Under the pieces are notes generated by a model. The model was not told where the DNA came from. It did no database searches and was given only the letters and a program-made list of their open reading frames with translations. A DNA stretch of 39,962 bases, taken from positions 1 to 39,962 of the IMG/VR virus record IMGVR_UViG_3300036760_000952; one strand, given 5' to 3'. Shown here in pieces: positions 14,597 through 23,781 of the stretch. Source of the DNA: a virus. The position numbers and the translations under genes are program-made. The number at the start of each line of letters is the position of its first letter. Positions within the stretch are counted from its first letter, which is position 1.

Positions 14597-14645
14597 CGGA
14601 GGGTAGGTTATGACAGTAAAAAATCCTAAAGTATCCTACCCTCCG
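14597..14645 (+). promoter_or_regulatory. hairpin sequestering a ribosome binding site
   Basis: CGGAGGGTAGG (14597-14607) and CCTACCCTCCG (14635-14645) form a perfect 11-bp inverted repeat. The left arm is the Shine-Dalgarno sequence of the gene starting at 14610; the ATG lies in the 27-nt loop and the right arm is coding sequence. In RNA the hairpin would hide the ribosome site, so translation may need the upstream ribosome or another opener. Confidence 0.6.
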
Positions 14646-14987
14646 TCCGTTGTTTATCCATCGCCAAACGAATGGCCAGTAACGATCTTTCCCGTAACCA
14701 ATATAACCAACGCCATCCAGGCACAAGTTACCTGTCCTAATCACCCTTTTACGCAAAGTGCCGACGCGACAATTACGACTGTGGACTTCTTGCAGGTAAA
14801 GGGTATGGATCAAATAAATTCTAAAAACGCATTCATTATCGACGTAATAGACACTAATAATTTTACCGTAGGTCTTGACACAACACTCTTCTATACATAT
14901 GTTAGTGGAGGAGTAATCTCCATCGTTGGAGGTCATACGCCATATAGTCCATTCTCAAACATATTACAAAGGCCCCCACCAACATGA
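14610..14987 (+). CDS. small virion protein with shared beta-module
   Basis: A 125-residue protein. After a short Pro-rich start (PKVSYPPSVVYPSPNEWP) nearly the whole length is one module: HPFTQSADATITTVDFLQVK, GMDQINSKNAFI, NFTVGLDTTLF, ending in a GG turn. It resembles the middle of the preceding virion protein, suggesting exchange of a domain between neighbours. Its ribosome site is buried in the hairpin 14597-14645. It overlaps the next gene as ATGA. Probably a head or neck accessory protein. Confidence 0.65.
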   Translation: MTVKNPKVSYPPSVVYPSPNEWPVTIFPVTNITNAIQAQVTCPNHPFTQSADATITTVDFLQVKGMDQINSKNAFIIDVIDTNNFTVGLDTTLFYTYVSGGVISIVGGHTPYSPFSNILQRPPPT

Positions 14988-15361
14988 GCAAAAAAGAATC
15001 ATCAGCAGTGATCGAAAGAGAAGAAGAAGTCTCCTACCCAAACAAAGAAGTGGTAGTCGCTCGCAAAATGCCAGAAATGGTTCGCATACGCTTCTACAAT
15101 CTTCGCGATCCAGGTCGTGAACTTAAGTTCTTCCTATCCACTGAAACCCATCCTTTGCATCACTACACTCTCATGCATGACAAAGAGTATGATCTCCCTC
15201 TCGAAGTCGTCCATCATCTTGAAGGAATGAACGAACATATGCCAAATTCCTGCATGATTCCACTCCGCAAAGACAGACTCGCGCAAAATGGTATTACGTC
15301 TGAGAGCTTTATTTCTGGATGGAAGCCTAACTTTCAATGCAAATTCATAAAAACACTCTAA
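14984..15361 (+). CDS. hypothetical protein (125 aa) in the head-tail region
   Basis: A 125-residue protein (MSKKESSAVIEREEEVSYPN) with a charged start followed by a compact beta-rich part, RIRFYNLRDPGRELKFFL, and HDKEYDLPLEVVHHLEGM. The second part reads like the small conserved neck-adjacent proteins in phages with this capsid type, which keep a Y-D-L-P-x-x-V-x-x-H-L pattern. ATGA overlap with the gene upstream; 6 nt to the gene downstream. Function unknown. Confidence 0.65.
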   Translation: MSKKESSAVIEREEEVSYPNKEVVVARKMPEMVRIRFYNLRDPGRELKFFLSTETHPLHHYTLMHDKEYDLPLEVVHHLEGMNEHMPNSCMIPLRKDRLAQNGITSESFISGWKPNFQCKFIKTL

Positions 15362-15367
15362 GGTCAT

Positions 15368-16252
15368 ATGGCAGCTGGTTGGTCTCTCTCAAACATACGT
15401 AACAAGGTAAGGAATCTTACAGGCACAGACCCTGATTCACTTACCGATGCTCAGTTGAACGATTACATCAATAATTACGTTCAATATACGATGCCTTTTG
15501 AGTTAAAAAACCAAATCCAGATCAAATGGATCGACTTTGAGACCAAAAATGGCATAGATACCTACCCGTTTCCCGTGCAAGGACCGTTTCTAACCAACAG
15601 TCCTGATGCCTATTCTGACGGGCTCAAGATGGCCTATTACCAAGATCCCAATGTATTCCTGCAGGATTGGCCAGCTATCTATAATACCGACACACCTTTC
15701 ATTGGCAATGGCATTTTAAGCGGCTTCACAGCCACTACAACAGCCAATCCAATCGTGGTCGGTAGCCTTATAGTGGCTGACACAAACGGAACGCAAATTG
15801 CGACTGACACAGGTCTAGGTACATTCACAGGAAATATCTCCGCTGCAGGAAGCATTGATTACGTAACAGGTCTTTACACGGTTGCCTTTGCAATGCCTGT
15901 CGCTGCAGGCATACAAGTCATCGCTAAGTACCAAAGCTATACCCCTACAAGACCTCAAGCGATCCTATTCTTCGAGCAAATGTTTACTCTTCGTCCCATA
16001 CCAGACACAGTCTATGCGATTAGACTTGAAGGCTTCATAAATCCATCAGGACTTACTTTAGACACTGATAATCCTACTCAAATGGAATGGGGACAATGCA
16101 TAGCCTACGGTGCGGCTTTTGATGTCTTCATGGATCGAGGGGATAAATTGGCAGCGCAGACAATGTGGGAGGGGCTTAAACGCTTCGAGACTGTAGCGCT
16201 CGCAAGAACGAATCAACAATATGAAGCTGAACGATCAAGGCCGAGGTTTTAA
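15368..16252 (+). CDS. head-tail connector/adaptor protein (gp4/gp11-like)
   Basis: A 294-residue protein. The first ~60 residues (WSLSNIRNKVRNLTG, LTDAQLNDYINNYVQY) have the helical pattern of neck adaptor proteins that dock on the portal. Residues about 115-200 look like an inserted beta domain (SGFTATTTANPIVVGSLIVA), and the last third returns to the adaptor part (FTLRPIPDTVYAIRLEGF, MEWGQCIAYGAAFDVFMDRG). Position between capsid and nozzle genes supports the call. The stop overlaps the next start as TAATG. Confidence 0.7.
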   Translation: MAAGWSLSNIRNKVRNLTGTDPDSLTDAQLNDYINNYVQYTMPFELKNQIQIKWIDFETKNGIDTYPFPVQGPFLTNSPDAYSDGLKMAYYQDPNVFLQDWPAIYNTDTPFIGNGILSGFTATTTANPIVVGSLIVADTNGTQIATDTGLGTFTGNISAAGSIDYVTGLYTVAFAMPVAAGIQVIAKYQSYTPTRPQAILFFEQMFTLRPIPDTVYAIRLEGFINPSGLTLDTDNPTQMEWGQCIAYGAAFDVFMDRGDKLAAQTMWEGLKRFETVALARTNQQYEAERSRPRF

Positions 16253-16875
16253 TGACATACAATCCAAGCATTCCACAGGCTAGTGACAAACTTGTAAATA
16301 GCCAAGTCGATCTTTTGACAAACTTCACACAGCTAAATACTGTATTCAATAACGATCACTACAAATTCAATAACGGCGCCGGTCAAGGCCAGCATCGACA
16401 GATAAATTTCCCACTAATCCCTGCTGTCCCTGTAGTTGCAGGCGCTGCGTCTGCAATATATCCTAAGCTAGACTTGCAGGATGCAGCAGCGAATCCCGCT
16501 CTATTTTTCACCAATCAATCGACTACATTTCAAATCACCAATGCGATTCAATCGATTATAGCATCAGATTATTCAAAGGGATATTACATGTTTCCTGGAC
16601 CAGGAGGACTAATTCTTCAATGGGGTACAGCTGATATTTCCAGTGCTGGTCAGTATTTTATTTTTTTTAATACGATGCTGGCTCTAGCAGGATCACCTGC
16701 AGGATTTCCAAATAAAATATTAAGTGTAAATTACACGGTACAATGTGACACTTCAGTCGGCCAGCCCAAGACTTGTATAGATGAAACATCTCCACCACAA
16801 AAAACTAAATTTAAGATACGAGTTTCTCCCGCTGTACCTAATTCATCAATCTTTTGGATAGCACTAGGAGTTTAA
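16252..16875 (+). CDS. tail-fibre-like protein with gp53-type C-terminal domain
   Basis: A 207-residue protein. The start YNPSIPQASDKLVNSQVDLL followed by FNNDHYKFN is a common phage pattern that precedes structural appendage domains. The middle PGPGGLILQWGTADI is the signature of the C-terminal domain of gp53-like tail fibres (P-x-G-x-I-x-Q-W-G). A receptor-type beta domain in a neck gene suggests a collar or tail-side appendage. Both neighbours overlap as TAATG. Confidence 0.65.
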   Translation: MTYNPSIPQASDKLVNSQVDLLTNFTQLNTVFNNDHYKFNNGAGQGQHRQINFPLIPAVPVVAGAASAIYPKLDLQDAAANPALFFTNQSTTFQITNAIQSIIASDYSKGYYMFPGPGGLILQWGTADISSAGQYFIFFNTMLALAGSPAGFPNKILSVNYTVQCDTSVGQPKTCIDETSPPQKTKFKIRVSPAVPNSSIFWIALGV

Positions 16876-19253
16876 TGACTACTGAAAGCTCATACACTCC
16901 ATTTCTCATCGGAACAGGTACATCCAAGACAGGTCTTTTCGGATATTTAGATAGCTGGGTGAAACCTGAAGATGCTTTTGATACCCTCGTGAATGCCTAT
17001 GTCTATCGCGGTTCACTCTACCAGCGCATGGGTATGATACCATTTCCGTCTATCCCAGGAAATGGAGCGCTAGTCTATCAGAATAATGATATAGCCAGGT
17101 TAGGTGATGGAAGTAATAGCTATTTTGGGACAGTAGGAAGATATCCCATCATAGGCACTGTTACAATCACAGCCTTAACAGTTGCAGGGATAAGAAGTTC
17201 CACTGCAACTTTCGGGGTAGGTACTAGACCATGGAGTACTGGAGGCGCTGCTTTAGCTACTGCAGGAGGCATCAACTTCGCGGGAGGTAATTGGACTATC
17301 ACCACAAGTTCTAACATTGCTGCAGACGTTCCTATAGTCATCCAATATAATTTTGTACCAACAAGTGCCTTTCTCAATATTAACAATCCTATCATGGGTA
17401 TCAAAACATTCATAAACGAGACTACAAATGAGCAAATCCTCGTAGTCGCGGACACACGACGCGCGAGTTGGTACAATGAGTCAACACTGCAGTTCGTACC
17501 TATAGAGGCCTTCAGACAAACAATATGGACCTTTACTGGGACTACCGCAACAACAGGCTCCATAACCACTCAATGGATTAACTTAGCCCCTTATTCCTTG
17601 ACTGTGAACGTTTACAAAGATGATGGTTCATTATACGTAAGCACTACTGATGTGGCAGAAACTAGCACTCTAGGGCACTGGACTGCTACTGCTGTAGGGC
17701 CACCTGACATCCAAAATACCGCCAGCACAATTAATTACGCGACTAGCGTAATTATTGTGCCATTCAACGCAAATGTGCCCAAAAACTACACTGTAGAGAT
17801 CATTGCAAGCCTTCAAGGAGATTACTTCACCGGCAATAACACCAACTTCTTTAATTCGACGAATTGGAGGCCAAATGACCAACAAAAAGCGTTTCTCTAC
17901 CTCACAAATAATAAAGATTTCGTTACTCTCTTTGATGGAACTTATCTTGCTCGGCCTCCTTTTGGCATCACATTGGATAATGTTAACAAGTACGTAAACG
18001 ACATAGCCACAACTCTAGATGTCAAAGTCTTCCAAGAACAGCTTCTTTTCCTAAGACCGACTCTATTAGTGTCTGGAGTACCTTTATCTAATCCAGAAGC
18101 CCAGTGGATCTATTTCTCTAGGCCGATGAATCCTCCAGACTTTGCGCAAGACATCACGGGCCATGGTGGTTCAATATCAGCACCTACAGGCGACTGGATA
18201 CAGAGCGCTCAGTTCTTGAGGAATGACATTGTAGTCTTCTTCACAAATTCAACTTGGTTATTTAGGTTTACAGGAAATGCTTTTGACCCGTATCGCTTCA
18301 TACAAATTAGCAATTCACGTAGCACTAATGCCCCTTACGGATCGGTTTCTTACGATCAGTACTGCACTTCAATGGGTAATAAAGGCCTTATTTCATGCGA
18401 CGGCATAAACGTAGATCGCTACGACATCAATATCATTGACCAATTTCTAGACATCAACTTCTTGAAATTCGCTCAATGCTTTGCGCAGAAATTCGACAGT
18501 CTAAATCAGACCTGGATGCTCTATCCTTCTGAAGAACAGGACAGCCAAACATCCGACTCAGTCATAGTCTACAACTATCTGGAAAATACCTGGGCAATAT
18601 TCAGGCCCAACTTAGGCTTACTTACACAAGACTTACTGAAGAAAAATACCCTATCCTGTCTAGGCATAGGCGCGACCACACGCGAGCTTACATGGGCAGA
18701 CTTTGGCCCTAATGGCATCTTCCCAAACTACACATGGAGCCAGGTAGACTGGGCATGGAATAACAACGCTAACCAATCAGGAAGCCCTCTCCTGCTTGCT
18801 GGTGATCAAAACGGCTTCGTCTATCAGCTCAATATAGGCCCAGTAGACTTAACAGCTCCTAACGTGTCAAACGCTATTCCTACGAGCGCACTTACCAAGC
18901 AGTTCAGCCCCTATGTCGCTCAAGGCCAGAAATCGAGATTTGGCTACCTCGATGTCTATTACGAAATAAATTCCTCGGTACAAATCAATTTCAACTTTTA
19001 TATAAATAACTCTGTAACAATATCAAAATCAGCCACACTCACCCTAAATTCCCCTAATCCTGAGATGCAAACAGGGTGGAAGCGAATCTACCTCAATCTT
19101 GTAGGCCAGTTCATACAGTGGGAGATATCCACCCTGCTCGGATTTGACGTAAATGACAATCCCATATATACAACAGCCGGAACCTTTAAGATCCTTGGAC
19201 AAATCTTGCATGCGATGCCAGCTGGCCGACTAACACCAGGGACATTTACATGA
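16875..19253 (+). CDS. tail nozzle / packaged-DNA stabilisation-like protein
   Basis: A 792-residue protein. I use the ATG at 16875 (TAATG overlap) instead of an earlier in-frame codon inside the previous gene. From about 330 on it has repeated blades such as KAFLYLTNNKDFVTLFDG, QLLFLRPTLLVSG, QSAQFLRNDIVVFFTNSTWL and DSVIVYNYLENTWAIF, i.e. a beta-propeller as in P22 gp10 and in the nozzle proteins of short tails (T7 gp12 is 794 residues). An inserted beta domain lies at about 100-310. It likely closes the portal and forms the tail tip tube. Confidence 0.75.
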   Translation: MTTESSYTPFLIGTGTSKTGLFGYLDSWVKPEDAFDTLVNAYVYRGSLYQRMGMIPFPSIPGNGALVYQNNDIARLGDGSNSYFGTVGRYPIIGTVTITALTVAGIRSSTATFGVGTRPWSTGGAALATAGGINFAGGNWTITTSSNIAADVPIVIQYNFVPTSAFLNINNPIMGIKTFINETTNEQILVVADTRRASWYNESTLQFVPIEAFRQTIWTFTGTTATTGSITTQWINLAPYSLTVNVYKDDGSLYVSTTDVAETSTLGHWTATAVGPPDIQNTASTINYATSVIIVPFNANVPKNYTVEIIASLQGDYFTGNNTNFFNSTNWRPNDQQKAFLYLTNNKDFVTLFDGTYLARPPFGITLDNVNKYVNDIATTLDVKVFQEQLLFLRPTLLVSGVPLSNPEAQWIYFSRPMNPPDFAQDITGHGGSISAPTGDWIQSAQFLRNDIVVFFTNSTWLFRFTGNAFDPYRFIQISNSRSTNAPYGSVSYDQYCTSMGNKGLISCDGINVDRYDINIIDQFLDINFLKFAQCFAQKFDSLNQTWMLYPSEEQDSQTSDSVIVYNYLENTWAIFRPNLGLLTQDLLKKNTLSCLGIGATTRELTWADFGPNGIFPNYTWSQVDWAWNNNANQSGSPLLLAGDQNGFVYQLNIGPVDLTAPNVSNAIPTSALTKQFSPYVAQGQKSRFGYLDVYYEINSSVQINFNFYINNSVTISKSATLTLNSPNPEMQTGWKRIYLNLVGQFIQWEISTLLGFDVNDNPIYTTAGTFKILGQILHAMPAGRLTPGTFT

Positions 19254-19714
19254 GTGTGCCACTTGTTCAGCGTCCTTTTCTACCTCAGTCAACAATCGTA
19301 CCCGATACCGACGACCTTCAAACCTTTATGCAATACCTTACGCGGCTGTATGAAGACATTGCTTTTGCTGTCAATAATAGGGACTTTATCTTTTTTACCA
19401 TGGCCATTACGAACAAACCGACGACCATACCGAATCTACCGCTCTTCGGCTCGTTCCTCATTCTCATATCTGGCCAAACACCTGGACTGCCATGCGTGTC
19501 GACAATTATCAATAAAGCCGACATATTTCAAAAAGGCTTAACATATGAGCTTAGCCAGCAAGATGGAAATGTGGCTCCCTGGTCTACGATAGGTCTTATG
19601 ATTGTGAATAATGTCAGCCCTCCATCCACGGGAGAAATAACGATACAAGTCCTTCATGATGGTCCAAGCACGCTCATAGGCAATTTTAACGTAAGAATTA
19701 TGGGAACACAATGA
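19250..19714 (+). CDS. small tail-associated protein (154 aa)
   Basis: A 154-residue protein (MSVPLVQRPFLPQSTIVPDT). A helical start (DLQTFMQYLTRLYEDIAFAV) is followed by a beta-rich domain ending in NFNVRIMGTQ. The start resembles short proteins that trimerise on the tail tip in P22-like phages. It overlaps the nozzle gene and the next gene as ATGA, placing it in the tail assembly. Function not assigned. Confidence 0.6.
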   Translation: MSVPLVQRPFLPQSTIVPDTDDLQTFMQYLTRLYEDIAFAVNNRDFIFFTMAITNKPTTIPNLPLFGSFLILISGQTPGLPCVSTIINKADIFQKGLTYELSQQDGNVAPWSTIGLMIVNNVSPPSTGEITIQVLHDGPSTLIGNFNVRIMGTQ

Positions 19715-20184
19715 CGGTAGAGATGAAAAATACCTACGAACTAAAAGACCTTCGCATGGTGCGCCTCTTGGTCCCGAGACTTATCCCAGAAGAGCTTATA
19801 GAGCATGTCAAAGGCCGAACATTCAGCCCAGAAGAGTTTTACCTATTCCAAGAAGATCGCGCGAGCATTGATAACGATGACAACCTTCTCTATGCCATTT
19901 ATGATCCTGAAAAATGCATCGTTGGCTATCTATGGGCGGAAGTAAATCAGCTGGATAAAACTCTCTTCGTCAATACCTTTTCTATAGATAAGAAGTATTG
20001 GAAAAATGGAGAGGCAATAAGTCTCGCGATGCAATTGATAGGCAAGATCATAGCACGACTTAAGTGTCCACGAACGTTCTGGATGACACGCAACCCTAAA
20101 TACTATGAGAAGCGAGGGTTCAAGCTATCCAAAAACGTTTGTATGGAATATGTTAGTCAAGAGCGTCCTGACGAAGAAAATTAA
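19711..20184 (+). CDS. GNAT-fold acetyltransferase-like protein
   Basis: A 157-residue protein with GNAT-type layout: a central strand (CIVGYLWAEVNQLDKTLFVN), a motif-A-like helix region (SLAMQLIGKIIARLKCPRTF) and the late YYEKRGFKLSK, which matches the conserved Y-x-x-x-G-F before the last strands. The acetyl-CoA pyrophosphate loop (Q/R-x-x-G-x-G/A) is degenerate, so activity is uncertain. Genes of this kind occur among the internal virion proteins of several podovirus groups. Coupled by ATGA to the tail gene upstream. Confidence 0.6.
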   Translation: MTVEMKNTYELKDLRMVRLLVPRLIPEELIEHVKGRTFSPEEFYLFQEDRASIDNDDNLLYAIYDPEKCIVGYLWAEVNQLDKTLFVNTFSIDKKYWKNGEAISLAMQLIGKIIARLKCPRTFWMTRNPKYYEKRGFKLSKNVCMEYVSQERPDEEN

Positions 20185-20193
20185 CGAGGTACT

Positions 20194-20973
20194 ATGGGTT
20201 CAAGCGGTGGTCATACAAAGAAGACAGCGATAACAGGCACACAGAAGAAGACTATTCGCGAAGGCTACAAAATGCTTCGTAAGGGTGAGCCTTATCGAGA
20301 AAAGGCAATGGATAAATTCTCCAAAATGCTCGATGAGAATGGCCTCAAATACATCAAACGATACATAAGCGAAAGCAAAGACCCATACAAAGACATCCAG
20401 AAAATGTTCGGTCCTAAAGGCACCGCCTATGAAAAGCCAGATTATGCAAAAGATCTCCAGAAAGGTCAGAAAATAGCAGAAGGGGTCATGGCACCTGAGC
20501 GCGCGAAAGCAATGCAGGCGTTTGAACAGCAAGGAGTGCCACAAATCTATGAGACTTTTGGTCGTGGCACTCGTGGCAGCTCTGCTCTTAATCAAGCCTT
20601 AACTCAAGCCAGAACAAGCCTAGAAGGCGATCTTTACAACAGATCCCAGCAACTTGGCCTTGATATAGGACAAAATATTGCTGGTATGAATAGTACAGAG
20701 CGCGCACGCCAACAAGGTCTTCAATATGGCGCACTTAGTGACATTCTTGGACAACAAAGAGGCGCTGCATCGGAACTTTATGGACAAAGACAAAATGCCG
20801 CATCGCAACTTTTCAGTGCAGGAATACCAGGCGCTCAGATCAATCTAGCAAAAGATCAATACGCATTCGCACCAAAGAGCACACCATTCATTCAATCACT
20901 TGCTCTTGCAGGTATTGAAGCAGCTGGTAATTCTGCTGGTAAAAGTGCTGGTGGAGCAGGTAAAGCAGGTTAA
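20194..20973 (+). CDS. internal virion / DNA ejection protein 1
   Basis: A 259-residue basic protein, Ala/Gly/Gln-rich and helical. The second half contains a run of repeats such as RARQQGLQYGALSDILGQQR and GAASELYGQRQNAASQLFSA, and the end is a Gly/Ala tail. P22-like and N4-like ejection proteins look like this and are released into the host envelope ahead of DNA. GAGGT precedes the start. It is the first of three genes of this type. Confidence 0.7.
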   Translation: MGSSGGHTKKTAITGTQKKTIREGYKMLRKGEPYREKAMDKFSKMLDENGLKYIKRYISESKDPYKDIQKMFGPKGTAYEKPDYAKDLQKGQKIAEGVMAPERAKAMQAFEQQGVPQIYETFGRGTRGSSALNQALTQARTSLEGDLYNRSQQLGLDIGQNIAGMNSTERARQQGLQYGALSDILGQQRGAASELYGQRQNAASQLFSAGIPGAQINLAKDQYAFAPKSTPFIQSLALAGIEAAGNSAGKSAGGAGKAG

Positions 20974-20975
20974 TT

Positions 20976-22295
20976 ATGGTACAAGTACTTCCCTACATCC
21001 CAAGTTTTGGTGATAAGTTTCTAGAAAGCTTTCGCCAAGGAATGAAAAACTATGAATCCAGCTATGAGAAAGCAAAAAAAAGCTCTCTCTTGGATGTCAT
21101 AAATGATCCTAAAGCAACAGAAGTTCAAAAGGCTTCTGCTGAAGATCAATACGTGCGCAAGTATGGCAAACCTGCTGATCTCATTAAATTAAAAGAAGTT
21201 CGTGAGACAAGTCAACTTTTACAGAAATACAATACTTTGCAAGAAGGCGGACAAGGACAAGCAGGAGAACAGGGACAAGAATCTCCCTTGCAGAATGTTC
21301 TCAAAGGTCCTATGTATGGTCCTCAAGAAGCTCAGATGACTGATCAAGGACAGGTTAATAATCAAGGCCAGATGACTGAACAGCCTCCTGCAGGACAGAT
21401 TGATCAATCTGCTCCAAATGCTCAGACTCTCGAGCGTCCTGAATTAAATAAAGCGATTGCTCAGATATCTCTAAAAAAACCTGCACTTGGTACTGTTCTC
21501 CAGAAACAAGAAAACCAACGCCAGAAAAATGTACTTGAATCCGAAAAGCAGCTAGGAAAATCCTATGAAATGTCTGCTGATTATAGATCAAGTGTCATTC
21601 AAGGCGACAAAGCTTATCAAAGACAGAGTATGATCCTGGATAGGATTTTGGAAATTGCTGAGGACCCTGATATTGCCGAATCTCAACCTGCTTTTGTCAC
21701 TGCTATGGAAAGATTAGGCATACCTGTATCAATTTGGGGAAATCCTAAACAAGAAGAGCTTCAAAAGCTTTCCAGCGAGCTATCAAAGGAATTGCCTCCC
21801 TCCTGGACTGGACGCATCCTTGAAAAAGAATTCACTCAACTTCTTGCAACACTTCCTCAACTGAAAAACTCTGTTGAAGGCCGCAAACTCATCGCTAGAA
21901 ATATGAAGCTTTTATTGGCTCCAGGTCGGCTCGAGTATGAAGAAGCTGAAAAACTTAAAGGTGAATATCAGAAAGCAGGCAAAAAGCTTCCATATGACTT
22001 TCAAGATCAAGTTTATGCTAGAATGAAACCTAAGATGGATGAGCTACATAAGGAGTTCGTCAAAGGAAGTGATGAAGCTATCGGTCTTGCAGCGAGAATG
22101 AGTCAAGGCGGTACTACTCAAGAAGCCAAAACAAAATCTACTGAAAAGAAAATCCAGCAAGAATCTGCGAAACTCAAGCCAGTAGCTGAAGGAAAGATTA
22201 GACTTACTGACGGACAAGGAGGATTTTTTGATCTTCCAGAGAGCGCAGTACCGGCAGCTATTTCCGCCAATCAACACTTGAAAAGGGTTCCATGA
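20976..22295 (+). CDS. internal virion / DNA ejection protein 2
   Basis: A 439-residue protein, mostly helical, with a Gln/Gly-rich low-complexity segment at about 85-150 (QGQAGEQGQESPLQNVLKGP, then repeated DQGQVNNQGQM). The later part has amphipathic helices and a Lys-rich stretch near 385-400. The start is 2 nt after the previous stop and the end overlaps the next gene as ATGA. It resembles the middle ejection protein of P22-like phages in place and composition, not in a defined motif. Confidence 0.65.
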   Translation: MVQVLPYIPSFGDKFLESFRQGMKNYESSYEKAKKSSLLDVINDPKATEVQKASAEDQYVRKYGKPADLIKLKEVRETSQLLQKYNTLQEGGQGQAGEQGQESPLQNVLKGPMYGPQEAQMTDQGQVNNQGQMTEQPPAGQIDQSAPNAQTLERPELNKAIAQISLKKPALGTVLQKQENQRQKNVLESEKQLGKSYEMSADYRSSVIQGDKAYQRQSMILDRILEIAEDPDIAESQPAFVTAMERLGIPVSIWGNPKQEELQKLSSELSKELPPSWTGRILEKEFTQLLATLPQLKNSVEGRKLIARNMKLLLAPGRLEYEEAEKLKGEYQKAGKKLPYDFQDQVYARMKPKMDELHKEFVKGSDEAIGLAARMSQGGTTQEAKTKSTEKKIQQESAKLKPVAEGKIRLTDGQGGFFDLPESAVPAAISANQHLKRVP

Positions 22296-23611
22296 ATACG
22301 GGATTTGATCTAGAGCAATATCGAGTTAAGCCTGAAGTTTCTCCTCCACCTGAAACTGCTGAACAAGCTCCTTCTATTGATCTAGAGCAATATCGAGTCC
22401 ATCCTGAAGATACCTTAAAATCTGGCATTCGACAAACTGCTCAAGCCAGTCTCTCTCTCTTAGAAAATATTATTGGTGCTCCAGCATCTCTAAACAATCT
22501 CATTATGACAGGTATTGAAAAAGTCTCTGAAGCAGTTGCAGGTCAAGAATTACCAGCTATGCGTAAATTTGCAGATAAATTTCGAGAGACTGGCAAAACT
22601 CCAGAGTATTTCAGAGAAAAAGAAAAAGAACTCACCGGTGGCGAATTTGAGCCTCGCAATAAAAGAGAAGAGGCCCAGCGTGAAATTGCAGGTGATGTAG
22701 GCGCATTTCTCAATCCTTTGCCTGGAGCGAAAGGAACCAACGTATTTAAAGCTCTTGGCTTAGCTCTCACAGGACAAGGCGCTAAACAAGGCACAAAACT
22801 TCTGACGAAAGATGAAGGTACGCAAGATCTCGTAAAAAATGGTGCGATGTTCTTCACCGACCTTATCCTGAGAAAAGTTGGCAAAAACAGTACAAACAAA
22901 TTCATAGACAATCTTTACAAGCAAGAAGAAAGTCTCATTCCCAAAGGCGCTAAAACTAGCGGCTCGACCCTCCAAACAGGCATTGATGACGTTCTAGGTG
23001 ATATCCAAAAGAGCAACGTACGTACCCCTAGCTCCTCTTTAGTCGAACGAACAGCAGAGCAGATGGCTAAGGATGTCCAAAATGGTGAAGTCGGCGTAGA
23101 AGCCTTAATCAAGCAAAAAAGGCGCCTAAATGAGATACGAGGCGATCCAACGCTACATAAGAATGAAAAGCCAGCCTTGAATAAACTTTCAAAAGCTATA
23201 GACGACCAGATCGAGCATTATGGAAATAGTCTACAAGCTGATCCTGCATTTCTAAAAGCGCATAAGTCAGCTAACGAATCCTATGCTGCCTTAGCTCAAA
23301 GCAGAAAATTGACTAATTTCATTCATAAAAATATTCCAAAAAGTGCTTCTCACTTTGTTTTGACGCTTTTTGGCGAAGCAGCTCTTGGATATGGTGCCGC
23401 GATACCTGGTACGATTGCTGCCACAGCTGGATTGTATGGAGCCGCTAAGACAGGTGAATTTATCTATCGAGTCATGAAGAGCCCTACACTTCGAAATCAT
23501 TACCTTGATGTGTTAAAGCAAGCAGCCACGGCAAACGCTGGTGCAGTGACCAAATCTATAAGAAATCTTGATGAAGCCATCAAAAAAGAAGGCGTTGATC
23601 AAGAAGAGTAA
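22292..23611 (+). CDS. internal virion / DNA ejection protein 3, membrane-active
   Basis: A 439-residue protein. The N-terminus has a duplicated element, DLEQYRVKPE and DLEQYRVHPE (residues 5-14 and 30-39). The C-terminal part has a Gly/Ala-rich hydrophobic stretch, FGEAALGYGAAIPGTIAATA (about 365-384), with Gly-zipper spacing suited to membrane insertion. These features fit the last ejection protein, which would help build a channel across the cell envelope. Its stop directly abuts the stop of a minus-strand mini-gene. Confidence 0.7.
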   Translation: MNTGFDLEQYRVKPEVSPPPETAEQAPSIDLEQYRVHPEDTLKSGIRQTAQASLSLLENIIGAPASLNNLIMTGIEKVSEAVAGQELPAMRKFADKFRETGKTPEYFREKEKELTGGEFEPRNKREEAQREIAGDVGAFLNPLPGAKGTNVFKALGLALTGQGAKQGTKLLTKDEGTQDLVKNGAMFFTDLILRKVGKNSTNKFIDNLYKQEESLIPKGAKTSGSTLQTGIDDVLGDIQKSNVRTPSSSLVERTAEQMAKDVQNGEVGVEALIKQKRRLNEIRGDPTLHKNEKPALNKLSKAIDDQIEHYGNSLQADPAFLKAHKSANESYAALAQSRKLTNFIHKNIPKSASHFVLTLFGEAALGYGAAIPGTIAATAGLYGAAKTGEFIYRVMKSPTLRNHYLDVLKQAATANAGAVTKSIRNLDEAIKKEGVDQEE

Positions 23612-23698
23612 TCATTCTTTATTTCCATAGCGCAATTGTATTACTCCTGCACATAAAAATGACAAAAATAAAAATGTCCCAAAAAAACCTAAAATCAT
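23612..23698 (-). CDS. membrane micro-protein, third of an overlapping trio
   Basis: A 28-residue ORF, MILGFFGTFLFLSFLCAGVI followed by QLRYGNKE: one membrane span then a polar basic tail. It overlaps the gene before it as ATGA and ends immediately beside the plus-strand ejection gene. The compact coupling with two other spans on the strand opposite to all surrounding genes argues for a real micro-operon. Confidence 0.5.
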   Translation of the reverse strand: MILGFFGTFLFLSFLCAGVIQLRYGNKE

Positions 23699-23781
23699 TC
23701 TGCCTCAAAAATTGAACATATTCCTAAAAACACAACAAACATAACACTTATTAAACACAGACAAAATAATAAGAATATCAT
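23695..23781 (-). CDS. membrane micro-protein, second of an overlapping trio
   Basis: A 28-residue ORF, MIFLLFCLCLISVMFVVFLG then ICSIFEAE: a single hydrophobic span with an acidic end. ATGA overlaps on both sides couple its translation to the neighbours. No family recognised. Confidence 0.5.
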   Translation of the reverse strand: MIFLLFCLCLISVMFVVFLGICSIFEAE

